From Laccaria trichodermophora (Eukaryota > Basidiomycota > Agaricomycetes > Agaricales > Hydnangiaceae): a DNA stretch of 64,000 nucleotides. The notes below the pieces were generated by a model, which had not been told where the DNA came from, searched no databases, and saw only the letters and a program-made list of their open reading frames with translations. This document shows positions 32,501 through 40,850 of this stretch, in pieces (the first letter of the stretch is position 1; the number at the start of each line of letters is the position of its first letter). Position numbers and translations under genes: made by a program. Where the stretch lies: contig JACTVC010000012.1 of assembly GCA_018417955.1 (NCBI GenBank), positions 496,001 to 560,000 of the forward strand, given 5' to 3'.

Positions 32501-33966
32501 AACCACGGAAGCCTGGTGAACCTGCGTTGCTCAGAACAGTCTTCGATTTAAGGGCACGTAATGAGAACACGCACAAAATGACGTCGCCATTACCAGACCC
32601 TGAAGGGATCTTGCGACGAGCGGCACGCCACCGTTACCGTTCGATGATGGATGGGAAAGATGCATATGAACAGATTCGCATCGACCCCGCCCATGTTCAC
32701 CGAACAGCTGTGACAACACCTGATGGGAATATGGTTAGCCATGTCCTTCAGCAAGGCGACTGTAACGTGCCTGCAACTTACCAAGCACTCATGAACCATT
32801 TGTTCTCGCCGTACATTGGAAGGTTCATGGATGTCTATTTAGATGATATTATCATCTATTCAAACACTGTCGAAGACCATGTTAGACATGTGAAAACAGT
32901 AATCGACGTACTCACCCGTGAAAAACTGTACCTCAGCGAAAAGAAGCTGCATTTCCTTCGTCCAGAGTTGCAAATCCTTGGACGAATTATCACGGATGAT
33001 GGGATTCGAATGGACCCATATAAAGTTGACTCCGTCCTGGCCTGGAAGACCCCAACGAACCGCGATCTTCTTCGCGGATTCTTGGGTTCAGTGGGCTACC
33101 TCGCTGATGACATCCCTAACGTGAGGATACCCATGGGAGTGCTTCACAGACTCACCGGGGACACAGTTCCCTTCCGTTGGGGCTTCACTGAACAGCGCGC
33201 GTTTGAGGATGTGAAAGCGCTCGTCCAGGCGGCTCGAAATCACCATCGCGTACCACTTGATTATGAAGTGGATGCGCCGCAAGTATGGATGGTGACGGAT
33301 GGCTGCGCAACCGGCGTTGCTGGCGTTGTGAGCCAGGGAGCTGACTGGAAATCCGCGAGGATAGCGGCATTTTTCTCTGCAAAACTAAATTCGGCTCAGC
33401 AGAATTACCCCGTTCATGAGATTGAAATGCTTGCTGGGGTAGAAACGATGCTGCGGCATCGTGATATCCTGCAAGGAGTACGATTTAAATGGATCACGGA
33501 TCATAAAGGGTTGATCCACTTACTCAGTCAGAAAAACCTCTCGGGACGACAGGCTCGCTGGATTGAAAAAATTAGCGAGTTCTCGTTTGAGGTGGAATAT
33601 ATTGCTGGATCCGAGAATGTCATCGCTGACGCCCTGTCACGTATGTATTCAGCGGACAGCCCGGGTACAGTTCGTGCTAAAAGCGAATACACCTACTTCG
33701 ACGTCGTCAACGAGGATGGTCTTGACCTCGAGGAAACTTTGGCGCCTGTCTTGGCCGGCATTGAAGCTAGCGTTGCAGTGCAGAGGCGCCTGCGGAAAGT
33801 CATTCCAGGGGCTGAGACAGGGAGGCCCGAGACGTCGAAAGAATTTGCGGCTCGAGTAAAGAATCGTTTCGTCCTGAAACCTCCTGCAGAACGAAAGGAG
33901 GGCGAGAGTAGCAGAACAAAGGCAACAACAACGCCCACTGTCACCTCGACGACGCAGGACCCCTGA
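29575..33966 (+). CDS. Gypsy element nucleocapsid-protease-RT-RNase H part
   Basis: First Met at 29680. The CCHC knuckle CFKCKKPGHLSRNC is at 29902-29943. Next comes an unusual region of about 650 residues (roughly 29990-31780) with four related modules and an acidic Ser/Asp linker. The aspartic protease has LLDSGSLGDF near 31876. The reverse transcriptase carries FMDVYLDDIIIYSN (YLDD at 32836-32847). RNase H follows with VTDGCATG, NYPVHEIEMLAG, TDHKGLIHLL and IADALSR (about 33290-33640). The frame stops at 33966 only because the nested transposon starts at 33955. Before insertion it would have run on into integrase. Confidence 0.95.
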   Translation, partial: NNNNASGGNPSGSHQSNRTHPSEKNGSGRKRFGSQVARGNSQTPSTHQKQQSSQTGNNRFRSQTPRNNNHHTNDNKRDWKGSKTPSFQREKLTPRLSDKEKSELLASGSCFKCKKPGHLSRNCPQGNTMQAPGNKPPGLANYNIEIAPDDSDDVDVLDNLELNMVHWEAPLNLWYCYEPPWMEYNPSASRRERMGDSLALMAEYTLDIMQPYPGDSEHICEGVRQRFEVILRPNTDIYNIHDRLTRQEYGIWAGHLRNHYFRLGEWYARQQARRNKICERPKRVWTMGDTYGYNAMLVLRSSIPTLYPTTDPEIDDEFRFTVVQKSEFEYFIHDEEFNEPLTVDEDTLANPHFDLGNWYRVRRFPRVHADLEGDLNLDFSVFDRSTVVSWFEDDIFDHEDEDLPGLHPGSDSSDDDDSPPRLDPISEVESESETDEDMPDLQSVSDSDEEPDYMSDDEVMENPDDDTIVIGSDADTDVDGRPYRPIGNILGETVAMILEASDPYPGDSFFPQSRQRRFSVYRIDDDFMRIEDRLHRSVANLALERARRHDFAPACWYAHRCALRTGYSMRRWRESTESHLVMGDILEREITRGLQNGAPYQFDENFPDVPLSRRFHVYLDAFDDDLFMIQDMRWDAWIHLPRFLAENLGFDLADWYECRLAELLEFFILPDEPPKNSDRKPDDNSGGGSSMAVGGTRILCGCDKYTHKEPACVPPENKTNLELNGVQVPRGTYPAVQRNAAIAKDLTRKVPRPVVVTVKIDGHPARALLDSGSLGDFLSSMLADQIQVERVKLNTPLALQLAVQGSRSKINSGAKVRFEYQKISEERYLDIINLSNYDVILGTPWMYQHQVCVGLNPPRVVIGCDTAKPINGSAVADLSSRAVSLEDDELEPTRTFLREYAKPLCKTAGETDLPPLRVINHTIPLINENKVYQWRPSRCPEALRSQWVEKRDAYLRTGRWEVTNASNTIPMLLIVKPRKPGEPALLRTVFDLRARNENTHKMTSPLPDPEGILRRAARHRYRSMMDGKDAYEQIRIDPAHVHRTAVTTPDGNMVSHVLQQGDCNVPATYQALMNHLFSPYIGRFMDVYLDDIIIYSNTVEDHVRHVKTVIDVLTREKLYLSEKKLHFLRPELQILGRIITDDGIRMDPYKVDSVLAWKTPTNRDLLRGFLGSVGYLADDIPNVRIPMGVLHRLTGDTVPFRWGFTEQRAFEDVKALVQAARNHHRVPLDYEVDAPQVWMVTDGCATGVAGVVSQGADWKSARIAAFFSAKLNSAQQNYPVHEIEMLAGVETMLRHRDILQGVRFKWITDHKGLIHLLSQKNLSGRQARWIEKISEFSFEVEYIAGSENVIADALSRMYSADSPGTVRAKSEYTYFDVVNEDGLDLEETLAPVLAGIEASVAVQRRLRKVIPGAETGRPETSKEFAARVKNRFVLKPPAERKEGESSRTKATTTPTVTSTTQDP

Positions 33967-33984
33967 AATTCCTGCTAAATGATA

Positions 33985-34135
33985 GATACGGATCCGGACA
34001 AAAAATTTGGAAATGGGGGTGCTAGGCTAGAGACAAACCGGACAGGTTTTCAGCAAAATGAGCAAAATGCTAGATACAAAATCCGGACAGCTTCCCAAGG
34101 AGGTTGAGAGGCTAGATACATAACCGGACATGTAT
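33985..34135 (+). repeat. Left subterminal repeat array of the nested transposon
   Basis: Four direct copies of TAGATACNNN(N)TCCGGACA or near variants occur between 33985 and 34130. Related copies in the same orientation lie at the right end (about 35405-35510). Confidence 0.8.
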
Positions 34136-34230
34136 GGTTGCTTAGTGCAGTGGATAATTGTAGCTGCAACAACTTATGGTTGAGTCTATGTAGTCTGCTG
34201 TTCGAACCCTGTTGTCAACTTTTTTATTTT
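34136..34230 (+). other. tRNA-like Pol III promoter sequence in nested transposon
   Basis: GGTTGCTTAGTGCAGTGGATA resembles an A box. CTGTTCGAACCC about 50 nt later resembles a B box, and T-rich runs follow. A proper cloverleaf does not form well, so it is either a degenerate tRNA or a SINE-type head. Confidence 0.35.
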
Positions 34231-34267
34231 TGTTTTTTCAACATGCGATCAGGTACCGAATGATATA

Positions 34268-35353
34268 TTGAAAATAATGTGGCGTGAAATGTGCAGTAAA
34301 ACCATGCATTCCAGCGTTATAGCCCTCGACGCTGAAGGTGTTTTCAAAGAATCAGATTGGATTGGAGTCCAGAAAAACTACCAAGATGTACCACCTGAGG
34401 TGTCAGACGCCTGCAACGCTGTACTGCAAGTTCCGGAGTCACAATCCCAATGACTATTCCCTTCTTACGAGCTCCCAGTCATCAAATTCCTGGAGTTCAC
34501 ATTGCCCAAAATGACAAAGGGTGTCATTGGAATGAAAACAAACGTCTGGTTTAGTGCCGATGCACCACACACAGATACAGAGTGCCTTCGAACACAACCT
34601 GTACCCCAAGAAAAATTCATCGGACAGCTCCTGGACGACTTCGGGCAAGCCTGGCTAGATGGGGCAAAGTCAGTGGTGGATCCGAGATTCAACGATGGCC
34701 GTGACCGTCTCCCACTGTGGACAATCCTTGCCTGGAAGCAAATGGCAGTAGCATCACCCAAATAAAAGTTTACAGGACATCGCTGACTTTTACCAGGCTT
34801 TGGAACAGCGCCAAAAAGTTTTCCGGACAGTGAAGGTCCCTCGAGTCGACTTACTGTCAAGTGCTCATATTACCGCACTCCGAAACCTTGTCAAATTTGA
34901 CTACACCGTAATCATGGTCAACGACGAGCTGCGTATTGGACAAGGTATTTCAAGCCTTCTCATTTTTAGTCGTCTACTGAGGCACACGTAGTCATCGTGA
35001 TGTATCAAAAGACCGCAGCCAAAAATGGCAGGCATGAGCCCGCAGACGTCACAAGCAACATCGCCGCCCTTTCGAAGATCGTTCTACAAGTTTTCGAGCA
35101 CAGCGGTCACGGTGCCCAGTTCCGCTCCATTCCGGAGGTCACTGCATTGCTTCAATTACACCAATACGTCCTGCTGCCACCAACAAGTTTTCTGACACTT
35201 CTGAATACCCAACTGTTGAAAGTCAACAATAGTGGATTTGAACTCTCTCCCGTCGATATGGTACTCTTCAATGACTTGAAAAAGGGGAAGGAACAGCTCA
35301 GAAAGGCAATGAAGGCCTTTAGGAAGCGCCAAAAGGCCGAGGACAGTCCGTAG
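34268..35353 (+). CDS. Cargo gene (unknown) of the nested transposon
   Basis: Three or four frames read as if split by short introns. They include EGVFKESDWIGVQKNYQDVP, TKGVIGMKTNVWFSADAPHT, EKFIGQLLDDFGQAWLDGAK, LPLWTILAWKQM, SSAHITALRNLVKFDYTVIM and, in the last frame (34997-35353), MYQKTAAKNGRHEPADVTSN, SKIVLQVFEHSGHGAQFRS and a Lys-rich end RKAMKAFRKRQKAEDSP. I recognise neither transposase motifs nor a known family. It may be a captured host gene or an accessory gene. The exon structure is not established. Confidence 0.4.
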
Positions 35354-35592
35354 TTTCGTAATTTAGCCAGATTTCCACTTTTCCTTATAATTCCAGTCCT
35401 CTGGAGGCCAGATACTGGATTCCGGACAAAGTTGGGCCCTAAATACGGCTAGATACGTAGTCCGGACAAAAATTTTATATTATGACTAGGCTAGATAAAA
35501 TCCGGACAGAGTTCACCAAAATTGGTACGGACAAGAATCTGAAAATCGGCCATTTTAGTATCTATCATTTAGCAGGAATTTCGGGGGTCCTG

Positions 35593-38109
35593 ACGACGCC
35601 CACTGTCAAGCTTAAAATAAGAATTCCCCCACGCGCTAAAAATAGCGTAACTCTACCTGGATCTGATCAGCCCTCGATCGGGATCGATCCCACGGCTAAC
35701 GTGGAGATCTCAGACCTCAATATCCCTCAGAGAGAATACCCATCGTTGCTGACCGTAATTTCGGAAAGCCTTGAAGGTATTGATCTCCTCAAGGAACTGA
35801 AGGGAAAATTTAAAGACGACCCTTTATTTAAAATCATCTTGGATAAGCCCCGAGAACACAGAAATTTTCAAGTCGAAAATGGACTCGTGTACCTCAAGGT
35901 TCAGGAACGCAAACTACTCTGCGTTCCGAACATCCTAATTCGGGGAAGGAACGCCCGCGAAATTGTGCTATCTGAAGCGCACTCGCTACTAGCTCATTTG
36001 GGTGCCAATAAAACACTTGATTATATCAGAGACCACTTATGGTGGAAAACTATGGCCTCAGATACTAAGGCTTTCTGTGAAAGTTGTGCTACTTGCAAAA
36101 GGAGCAAACCATCTAATCAAAAACCTTACGGGTTATTGAACCCCTTATCGGTGCCTACCCAGCCTTGGGAGGCGATAGGCATTGATTTTGTTGGACCCCT
36201 ACCTGAATCCAAAAATCGCGACGGATGTTTTGATTCCATAACGGTCGTAATCTGCCTGTTAACGGCAATGGTTCACTTAATCCCTAGTCGGATCACTTAC
36301 AATGCCCGACAGATCGCGGAACTAATGTTTGAGGACATTTACAAATTACATGGTCTCCCAAAACATATCATAAGTGATCGAGACGTACTGTTCACAAGCA
36401 TCTTCTGGGGACACCTACATAAGCTTGTTGGAACTAAGCTTAAGATGTCTAGCGCTTACCATCCGGAGACTGATGGGTCGACAGAACGCGCGAACCGCAC
36501 CGTGACGCAAATGCTGCGTCAGTGCATTAATGACAAACAGACAGATTGGGTTTCCAAGCTTCCTGTAATTGAATTTGCGATTAACTCTGCCCGATCAGAA
36601 AGCACAGGTTTCGCACCGTTCTTCCTTAACACTGGGCGCATGCCCAGGTCCATGCTATGGGACTCTGCACGCTCAGACGAATATCCCTCAGTCCGCGCAT
36701 TCGCGCTCCAAAGAAGACTGGCCTTGATCTCTGCACACGATAGTATTCTGGCGGCACGCGTCAAACAAACTCGTAACGCAAATAGAAAGCGACAGCTCGC
36801 ACCTTTCAAAGAAAACGACCTGGTTTACATTTCAACCAAAAACATCACCTTCCCCAAAGGCCTAGCCCGAAAACTCGTTCCAAAGTTTATCGGACCCTAT
36901 AAAGTGTTAAAGGATTTCAAAAACCAATCCTTCCTTATTGATTTACCTGCCCACCTGAAGCAGAGGGGAGTGCACAACGTGTTCCATGCAGCCCTGCTTC
37001 GGATCCACGTCCCGAACGATGACCGATTGTTCCCGGGACGGATGGAAACACAGCTCGCGCTTGGCGAGGACTCGGAGGGCGAATGGATTGTTGATAAGAT
37101 CTTAGCGCACTCAGGGTCTGGTGAGGAATCAGTTTTTCAGGTACAGTGGAAAGCTGGTGACATCACCTGGCTCCCATATTATCAAATTACTCACCTGGAT
37201 GCCCTTCCCGTTTATCTGGACCTCCTTGGGGTTGACAGTATCTCAAAGCTGCCGAAGGGGCAAGGCACTCCTCCTAAAGATGACCCACAAATTTTCGTTG
37301 GGTTTGTATCTCTGCAAAAGACATTTAAACCTCACCTTAGAGCTCCAACTGCCCCATCCACCACTCTCGTTCGTTCATCCAAAAATCCCTCGCCAAAAGC
37401 CTTCACTCGTCGTCGCCGTCGATCAACCGAAATGACCACCACGGACACTCCTACCCCCACTGTCGTTCCCGACATCGCTGCTCCCGCTGTCATCGCCGCT
37501 GCACCAAAAGTCCCGAAGGACACTCGTCACACCACCATCGCGCACCCTTGCTTTCGTCGTCCCTCTCTCACCACGATCACAGTAACCGACCCCATCGATA
37601 AATCCGTCGTCTTGTACCACGTCGGTCAGATCGCAATCTACTGCCTCACTGACGCACGCCTCCACAAAAATAAGCCCCCTCATCACGGCTTGCCCGCAGG
37701 TTATGAGCAATTCATGGCTCTGTTCAATGCCTGGGCCGACGATCAGCAAACCAAGCGATTCGCTTCATACGATCCAGTTTTAAACGAATATAACTTATCT
37801 GGAGACCCCATCGACTTCGCCGACTTCAATATCTCCAATGACCTCATCGGCTGGTCTATCTCCTCCGCGCCCACCAAGCGCAAAGATGCGCCATCTGCTG
37901 CTGGCAACATGTTGACGCCCAAGCGTATGAGGATCGTTGACGGCTTACTTTGGAAGGTTGCCGAGAACGCAGCTGAGGAAGAAGCAAAGGTTAACAAGCT
38001 AAAGTTCAAGAAATTCCGAAAGCCACCTACCACTTCACACCACTCTTCCTCCAACAAGAAACACGATAACAACGGTCCCGCCTCCGGCGCCTCCGCCATC
38101 GCAGTTTGA
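35593..38109 (+). CDS. Gypsy element integrase-chromodomain part with C-terminal extension
   Basis: After the transposon the pol frame resumes in phase. Integrase zinc motif: AHSLLAHLGANKT followed by CESCATCKRSKP. Catalytic core: GIDFVGPLP, IISDRDVLF and DGSTERANR, with exactly 35 residues between the last D and E. The GPY-type part is FIGPYKVLKDFKNQSFLIDL. A chromodomain-like segment lies at about 37078-37230 (EWIVDKILAH..FQVQWKAGDITWLPY). A tail of nearly 290 residues follows, with basic and Pro/Thr-rich stretches and a folded-looking part (VVLYHVGQIAIYCLTDARLH, GYEQFMALFNAWADD), stop at 38107-38109. The tail is longer than expected for this class and its role is unknown. Confidence 0.93.
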   Translation, partial: TTPTVKLKIRIPPRAKNSVTLPGSDQPSIGIDPTANVEISDLNIPQREYPSLLTVISESLEGIDLLKELKGKFKDDPLFKIILDKPREHRNFQVENGLVYLKVQERKLLCVPNILIRGRNAREIVLSEAHSLLAHLGANKTLDYIRDHLWWKTMASDTKAFCESCATCKRSKPSNQKPYGLLNPLSVPTQPWEAIGIDFVGPLPESKNRDGCFDSITVVICLLTAMVHLIPSRITYNARQIAELMFEDIYKLHGLPKHIISDRDVLFTSIFWGHLHKLVGTKLKMSSAYHPETDGSTERANRTVTQMLRQCINDKQTDWVSKLPVIEFAINSARSESTGFAPFFLNTGRMPRSMLWDSARSDEYPSVRAFALQRRLALISAHDSILAARVKQTRNANRKRQLAPFKENDLVYISTKNITFPKGLARKLVPKFIGPYKVLKDFKNQSFLIDLPAHLKQRGVHNVFHAALLRIHVPNDDRLFPGRMETQLALGEDSEGEWIVDKILAHSGSGEESVFQVQWKAGDITWLPYYQITHLDALPVYLDLLGVDSISKLPKGQGTPPKDDPQIFVGFVSLQKTFKPHLRAPTAPSTTLVRSSKNPSPKAFTRRRRRSTEMTTTDTPTPTVVPDIAAPAVIAAAPKVPKDTRHTTIAHPCFRRPSLTTITVTDPIDKSVVLYHVGQIAIYCLTDARLHKNKPPHHGLPAGYEQFMALFNAWADDQQTKRFASYDPVLNEYNLSGDPIDFADFNISNDLIGWSISSAPTKRKDAPSAAGNMLTPKRMRIVDGLLWKVAENAAEEEAKVNKLKFKKFRKPPTTSHHSSSNKKHDNNGPASGASAIAV

Positions 38110-38140
38110 AGGAACCCCTTTGGGATCCCTGGAGGGCGTA

Positions 38141-38516
38141 TGTGACGGAAGTCACCAAGTCACACTCATTTGTCTTATCTTATCCAACGGACTCTTTCCC
38201 CTTTCCTGTTTGCGCTTACGCGTCTCCTACCGCTGACGCGTCCTTCTTAGCTTACGCGTCTCCTATCGATTACGCGTACATACCCCTTCATGTAGCCAAT
38301 CACTGTCTTTACATTTGCCCTACAAGGTCTTGGCCTTTACCACTCCCTTGCGACCCTCATTACATAAACACCCTCTCCCTCTAGTATAAAAGGCCAGATG
38401 TATCTACTTAGTCCTCAGTGAATTCAGTCTTTCAAACGGTCTGTTATTTGCTACCTCAGTGTATCGAAACCGAACGTCTGTAACCTTCAAGTCACAAACG
38501 TCACGCTTCCGCTACA
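38141..38516 (+). repeat. 3' LTR of the gypsy element
   Basis: 376 bp, the same length as the 5' LTR and about 99.5% identical. It is preceded by the purine-rich GGAGGG, a weak polypurine tract. Confidence 0.95.
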
Positions 38517-38521
38517 CTCAG
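38517..38521. other. Target-site duplication (right) of the gypsy element
   Basis: CTCAG, identical to 27251-27255. Confidence 0.9.
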
Positions 38522-38888
38522 GCTCTTCCTCCTTCTTCCTAAACGAAAACCACCGTCCTACTTGCACTTCCGCCTTTCCAGGAATAACAGACCGAAACAT
38601 GGTAGCTGCTGGCGATTCGAATACGCCAAAAGAACACGACAAAGGTCGCGTTGAATTCACGCCGTTGAACGGACTTGAAAGGCATCCAACAGTTTGTCCT
38701 CTATCGCCAATGAAATTCGTCAAACTTTCAACCGACTTTGCGAGGTCCGAGGGTGCCTCGAAGTTAGCGGAAAGAGCGAAAATGAAGGTGTGCCCGTGTC
38801 CGCTGTATACTTTGCTGAGTTTGGCGATGTAGCTTTGCAGAGAGGATGGGGAACGGGGAAAGATGGTGCTCAGGTGAAGAGCCGTCAT
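38522..38888 (-). pseudogene. FIST-domain protein, copy A, 5' part (split by retrotransposon)
   Basis: Starts at ATG 38888: MTALHLSTIFPRSPSSLQSY, then HTFIFALSANFEAPSDLAKS, GQTVGCLSSPFNG, CSFGVFESPAATMFRSVIPG and VQVGRWFSFRKKEEEPE, the N-terminal FIST part. It continues in the fragment at 26165-27250 once the retrotransposon and one CTCAG copy are discounted. Upstream the sequence TTACGCTCACGTGGCA is shared with copy B. As it stands the gene would read into the LTR, so copy A is almost certainly non-functional. Confidence 0.87.
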
Positions 38889-39059
38889 GCCACGTGAGCG
38901 TAACTTTTTTTGTCTGACTCGCTCTCCCACAAACCACTCTATTATCGACTATATCATCATTCATTACGCACCTTGAAGCGGTTGCACATTGAGAAGTGAG
39001 ATCATTTTTTTCTTGAATTTATGAAAGAATTCTAACAAGAAACAGAAGATACGACAAAC

Positions 39060-40506
39060 ATGCTAGAACATCTTGATCACTCAAAGACAAAGAAAAGTTT
39101 ACTCCTACAAATCGCCGCTTTAGAATCGGAAATAGCGCAAACGCAGGCCATTCTTCTCAAACAACAAGAGGAGCGTCGACGATTGCACTCACAATTAAAC
39201 TCTCTATCCCCAATCAATCAACTTCCAGCAGAGATAAAGACGGAGATATTCGACAGAACCTTGTGCTTGCCAACTAGCAGCAAGGAAACGGACGACGGGG
39301 TAACCCCCTTTTTTCTAGGCAAAATTTGCCGGAGTTTCAGATATTTCGTTTGGTCGACCCCAATTCTTTGGACTACTATACGCCTCTGCATATCAAAAGC
39401 TCGCTACGAGGCTCAAACCGATCTTCTTCTGGACTGGCATTCTAGAACTGCAAATCATCCCATCTCCATTTCTCTTGACACAGTCGAGAGACCAGAGTCA
39501 CTGTCCTCTCATCCTCCGATAGAACTTCTAACTTTACTTGCGTCCGTCTCGCCGCAATGGAAAGAAGTACGATTCTTATTGCCTTGGATTGCACATCGAT
39601 GTTTTGATGCCAGTCTGGTATCAAAAAATCAATACGCCTTCTTACCGCAGTGACAGTTTATATGACAATCGGAGGACAGTTAGATTTATCAATGGCCCCA
39701 CAACTCTCAGTCCTTCATCTTAAAGACTTCTGGCTGTATGATTTGATAGCCCCGTGGCATCAATTACGGGAGTTGTCTATAGAGCCCTGTGCCATGGACG
39801 AGATGCGTCTAATTCTTTCCAACGCTCCTCAGATAATTCGCTGCACCTTCAAAAAAATTAAACCAGAGATGTCGGAGGATCCGTTGGATATAGACTTATT
39901 CTATCAGCCATTTTCCGTGTTGGAACATCTGGAATATCTCGAGCTTGACTTCTCTTGGCTCGACTCTAGATGGAGTTGGATTTTGGAGCAAGTCAAATTT
40001 CCCTCTTTGCTTGAGGTCTCTTCCTCCTCCAAATCGTGAAACCATTTCGTTCCTCGAAAGTCTTGGAAAAATTTACTTTCTGTAACACAAATAAGCCCTC
40101 AGACAACCGCTTTTTAACTCAAGTTCTCGAAAATATCCCATCGGTCAAAGTCTTATCCCTCGACTTCCCCAAAGGGTCTTCAGGCGACCAGTTTTTCAGC
40201 GAAGAACTCCAGCGGCTCTACTCTCCCCATGCGGATATTCTCCTCCCGAATCTGCAACACTTCTCGTACCGCGGTCCCACTTCACTCACTGAACACATGC
40301 GTCTGTTGCGAGATGTTCTTGTCTACAGATTCCGACAGTGCAATTTGCGTTTGGTCGGAGTGGACTTTAAACAAGGGGCTGTATCTCGCATCCGATCGGT
40401 GAATGTGATGAGTTTCTCTCACTTCGCTATCGATCCGGAGATACAAGAGGAACTGGACAGCCTTAGACGCGACGGCCTTGACCTTTCCATAACTCAACAT
40501 ACCTAA
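39060..40506 (+). pseudogene. F-box protein with two frame breaks
   Basis: Starts MLEHLDHSKTKKSLLLQIAA with a coiled coil (LESEIAQTQAILLKQQEERR), then an F-box start SPINQLPAEIKTEIFDRTL as in mushroom F-box proteins, where the coiled coil-F-box-leucine-rich layout is common. The N-terminal frame ends at 39653. The sequence goes on in a second frame (39650-40039: GGQLDLSMAPQLSVLHLKDF, LSNAPQIIRCTFKKI) and a third (to 40506: VLEKFTFCNT, VLENIPSVKVLSLDFPKGSS). No normal intron explains either switch: the only GT..AG at the first is about 34 nt. It is probably a pseudogene, unless the frame breaks are sequence errors. Confidence 0.72.
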
Positions 40507-40850
40507 TCCACGATCGAGTTTCGAGTCCGAGCGTGGATAATCATCGCGTCGTGCATTCTAGGGGAAATATATTCAAGTATGTCTTTTGAACGTAAAGAAT
40601 TTGACCAAAGAAACAGAGCTGGGGGTTGACATTCTCCTCTAAATTGAAGTTCTAGCGTATGATCATGACAGTATTTCGTCAAAGGGGAGCCCGAGATGAC
40701 TAGCAGCCTTGTAGGCGGAATTGAAGAGACGAAGAGAAAGAAAGGAAAAAACTACAGATGAATGGGTAGAAAAGAAAGAGAAAAAGAGCGGAGAAATACT
40801 GTCAGAGAACTAGTGTGCATGACCTTGCGACTATAAATTTCGACATGAAA
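40507..40850. other. Intergenic, no supported gene
   Basis: Between the F-box gene and repeat copy A. It contains a purine-rich stretch (about 40725-40800) and nothing else assignable. Confidence 0.4.

Larger units (their letters stand above)
33955..35592 (+). mobile_element. Nested DNA transposon (1638 bp, 35-bp TIRs) within pol
   Basis: Ends: left 33955-33989 starts CAGGACCCCTGAAATTCC; right 35558-35592 is its reverse complement with one mismatch in 35. ACGACG flanks both sides (33949-33954, 35593-35598), a 6-bp target duplication. Subterminal arrays of TAGATAC..TCCGGACA occur at both ends. No transposase is visible, so it is likely non-autonomous. Superfamily is undecided: the ends look hAT-like (CAGG) but the duplication is shorter than 8 bp. 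Confidence 0.9.
27256..38516 (+). mobile_element. Ty3/gypsy LTR retrotransposon with chromodomain, inserted in FIST copy A
   Basis: 11,261 bp bounded by 376-bp LTRs (TGTGAC..GCTACA) and a CTCAG duplication. Gene order is gag, zinc knuckle, protease, reverse transcriptase, RNase H, integrase, chromodomain, which is Ty3/gypsy. Without the nested transposon and its duplicated 6 bp the element would be about 9.6 kb. The coding sequence from 27793 to 38109 sits in one frame, broken only by TGA at 28858 and 29572 and by the transposon at 33955-35592. No convincing tRNA primer site is seen just after the left LTR. Confidence 0.95.

Noticed and set aside
34268..35353. Transposase of the nested element
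   Set aside because: No DDE-type motif, zinc finger or recognisable RNase H-like fold in any frame; kept as unknown cargo.
33931..35612. 13-bp direct repeat CGCCCACTGTCA near both sides of the nested transposon as target duplication
   Set aside because: The left copy lies well inside the flank, not next to the TIR; both encode Thr-Thr-Pro-Thr-Val and may be ordinary repetition. ACGACG directly abuts both ends and is the better duplication.
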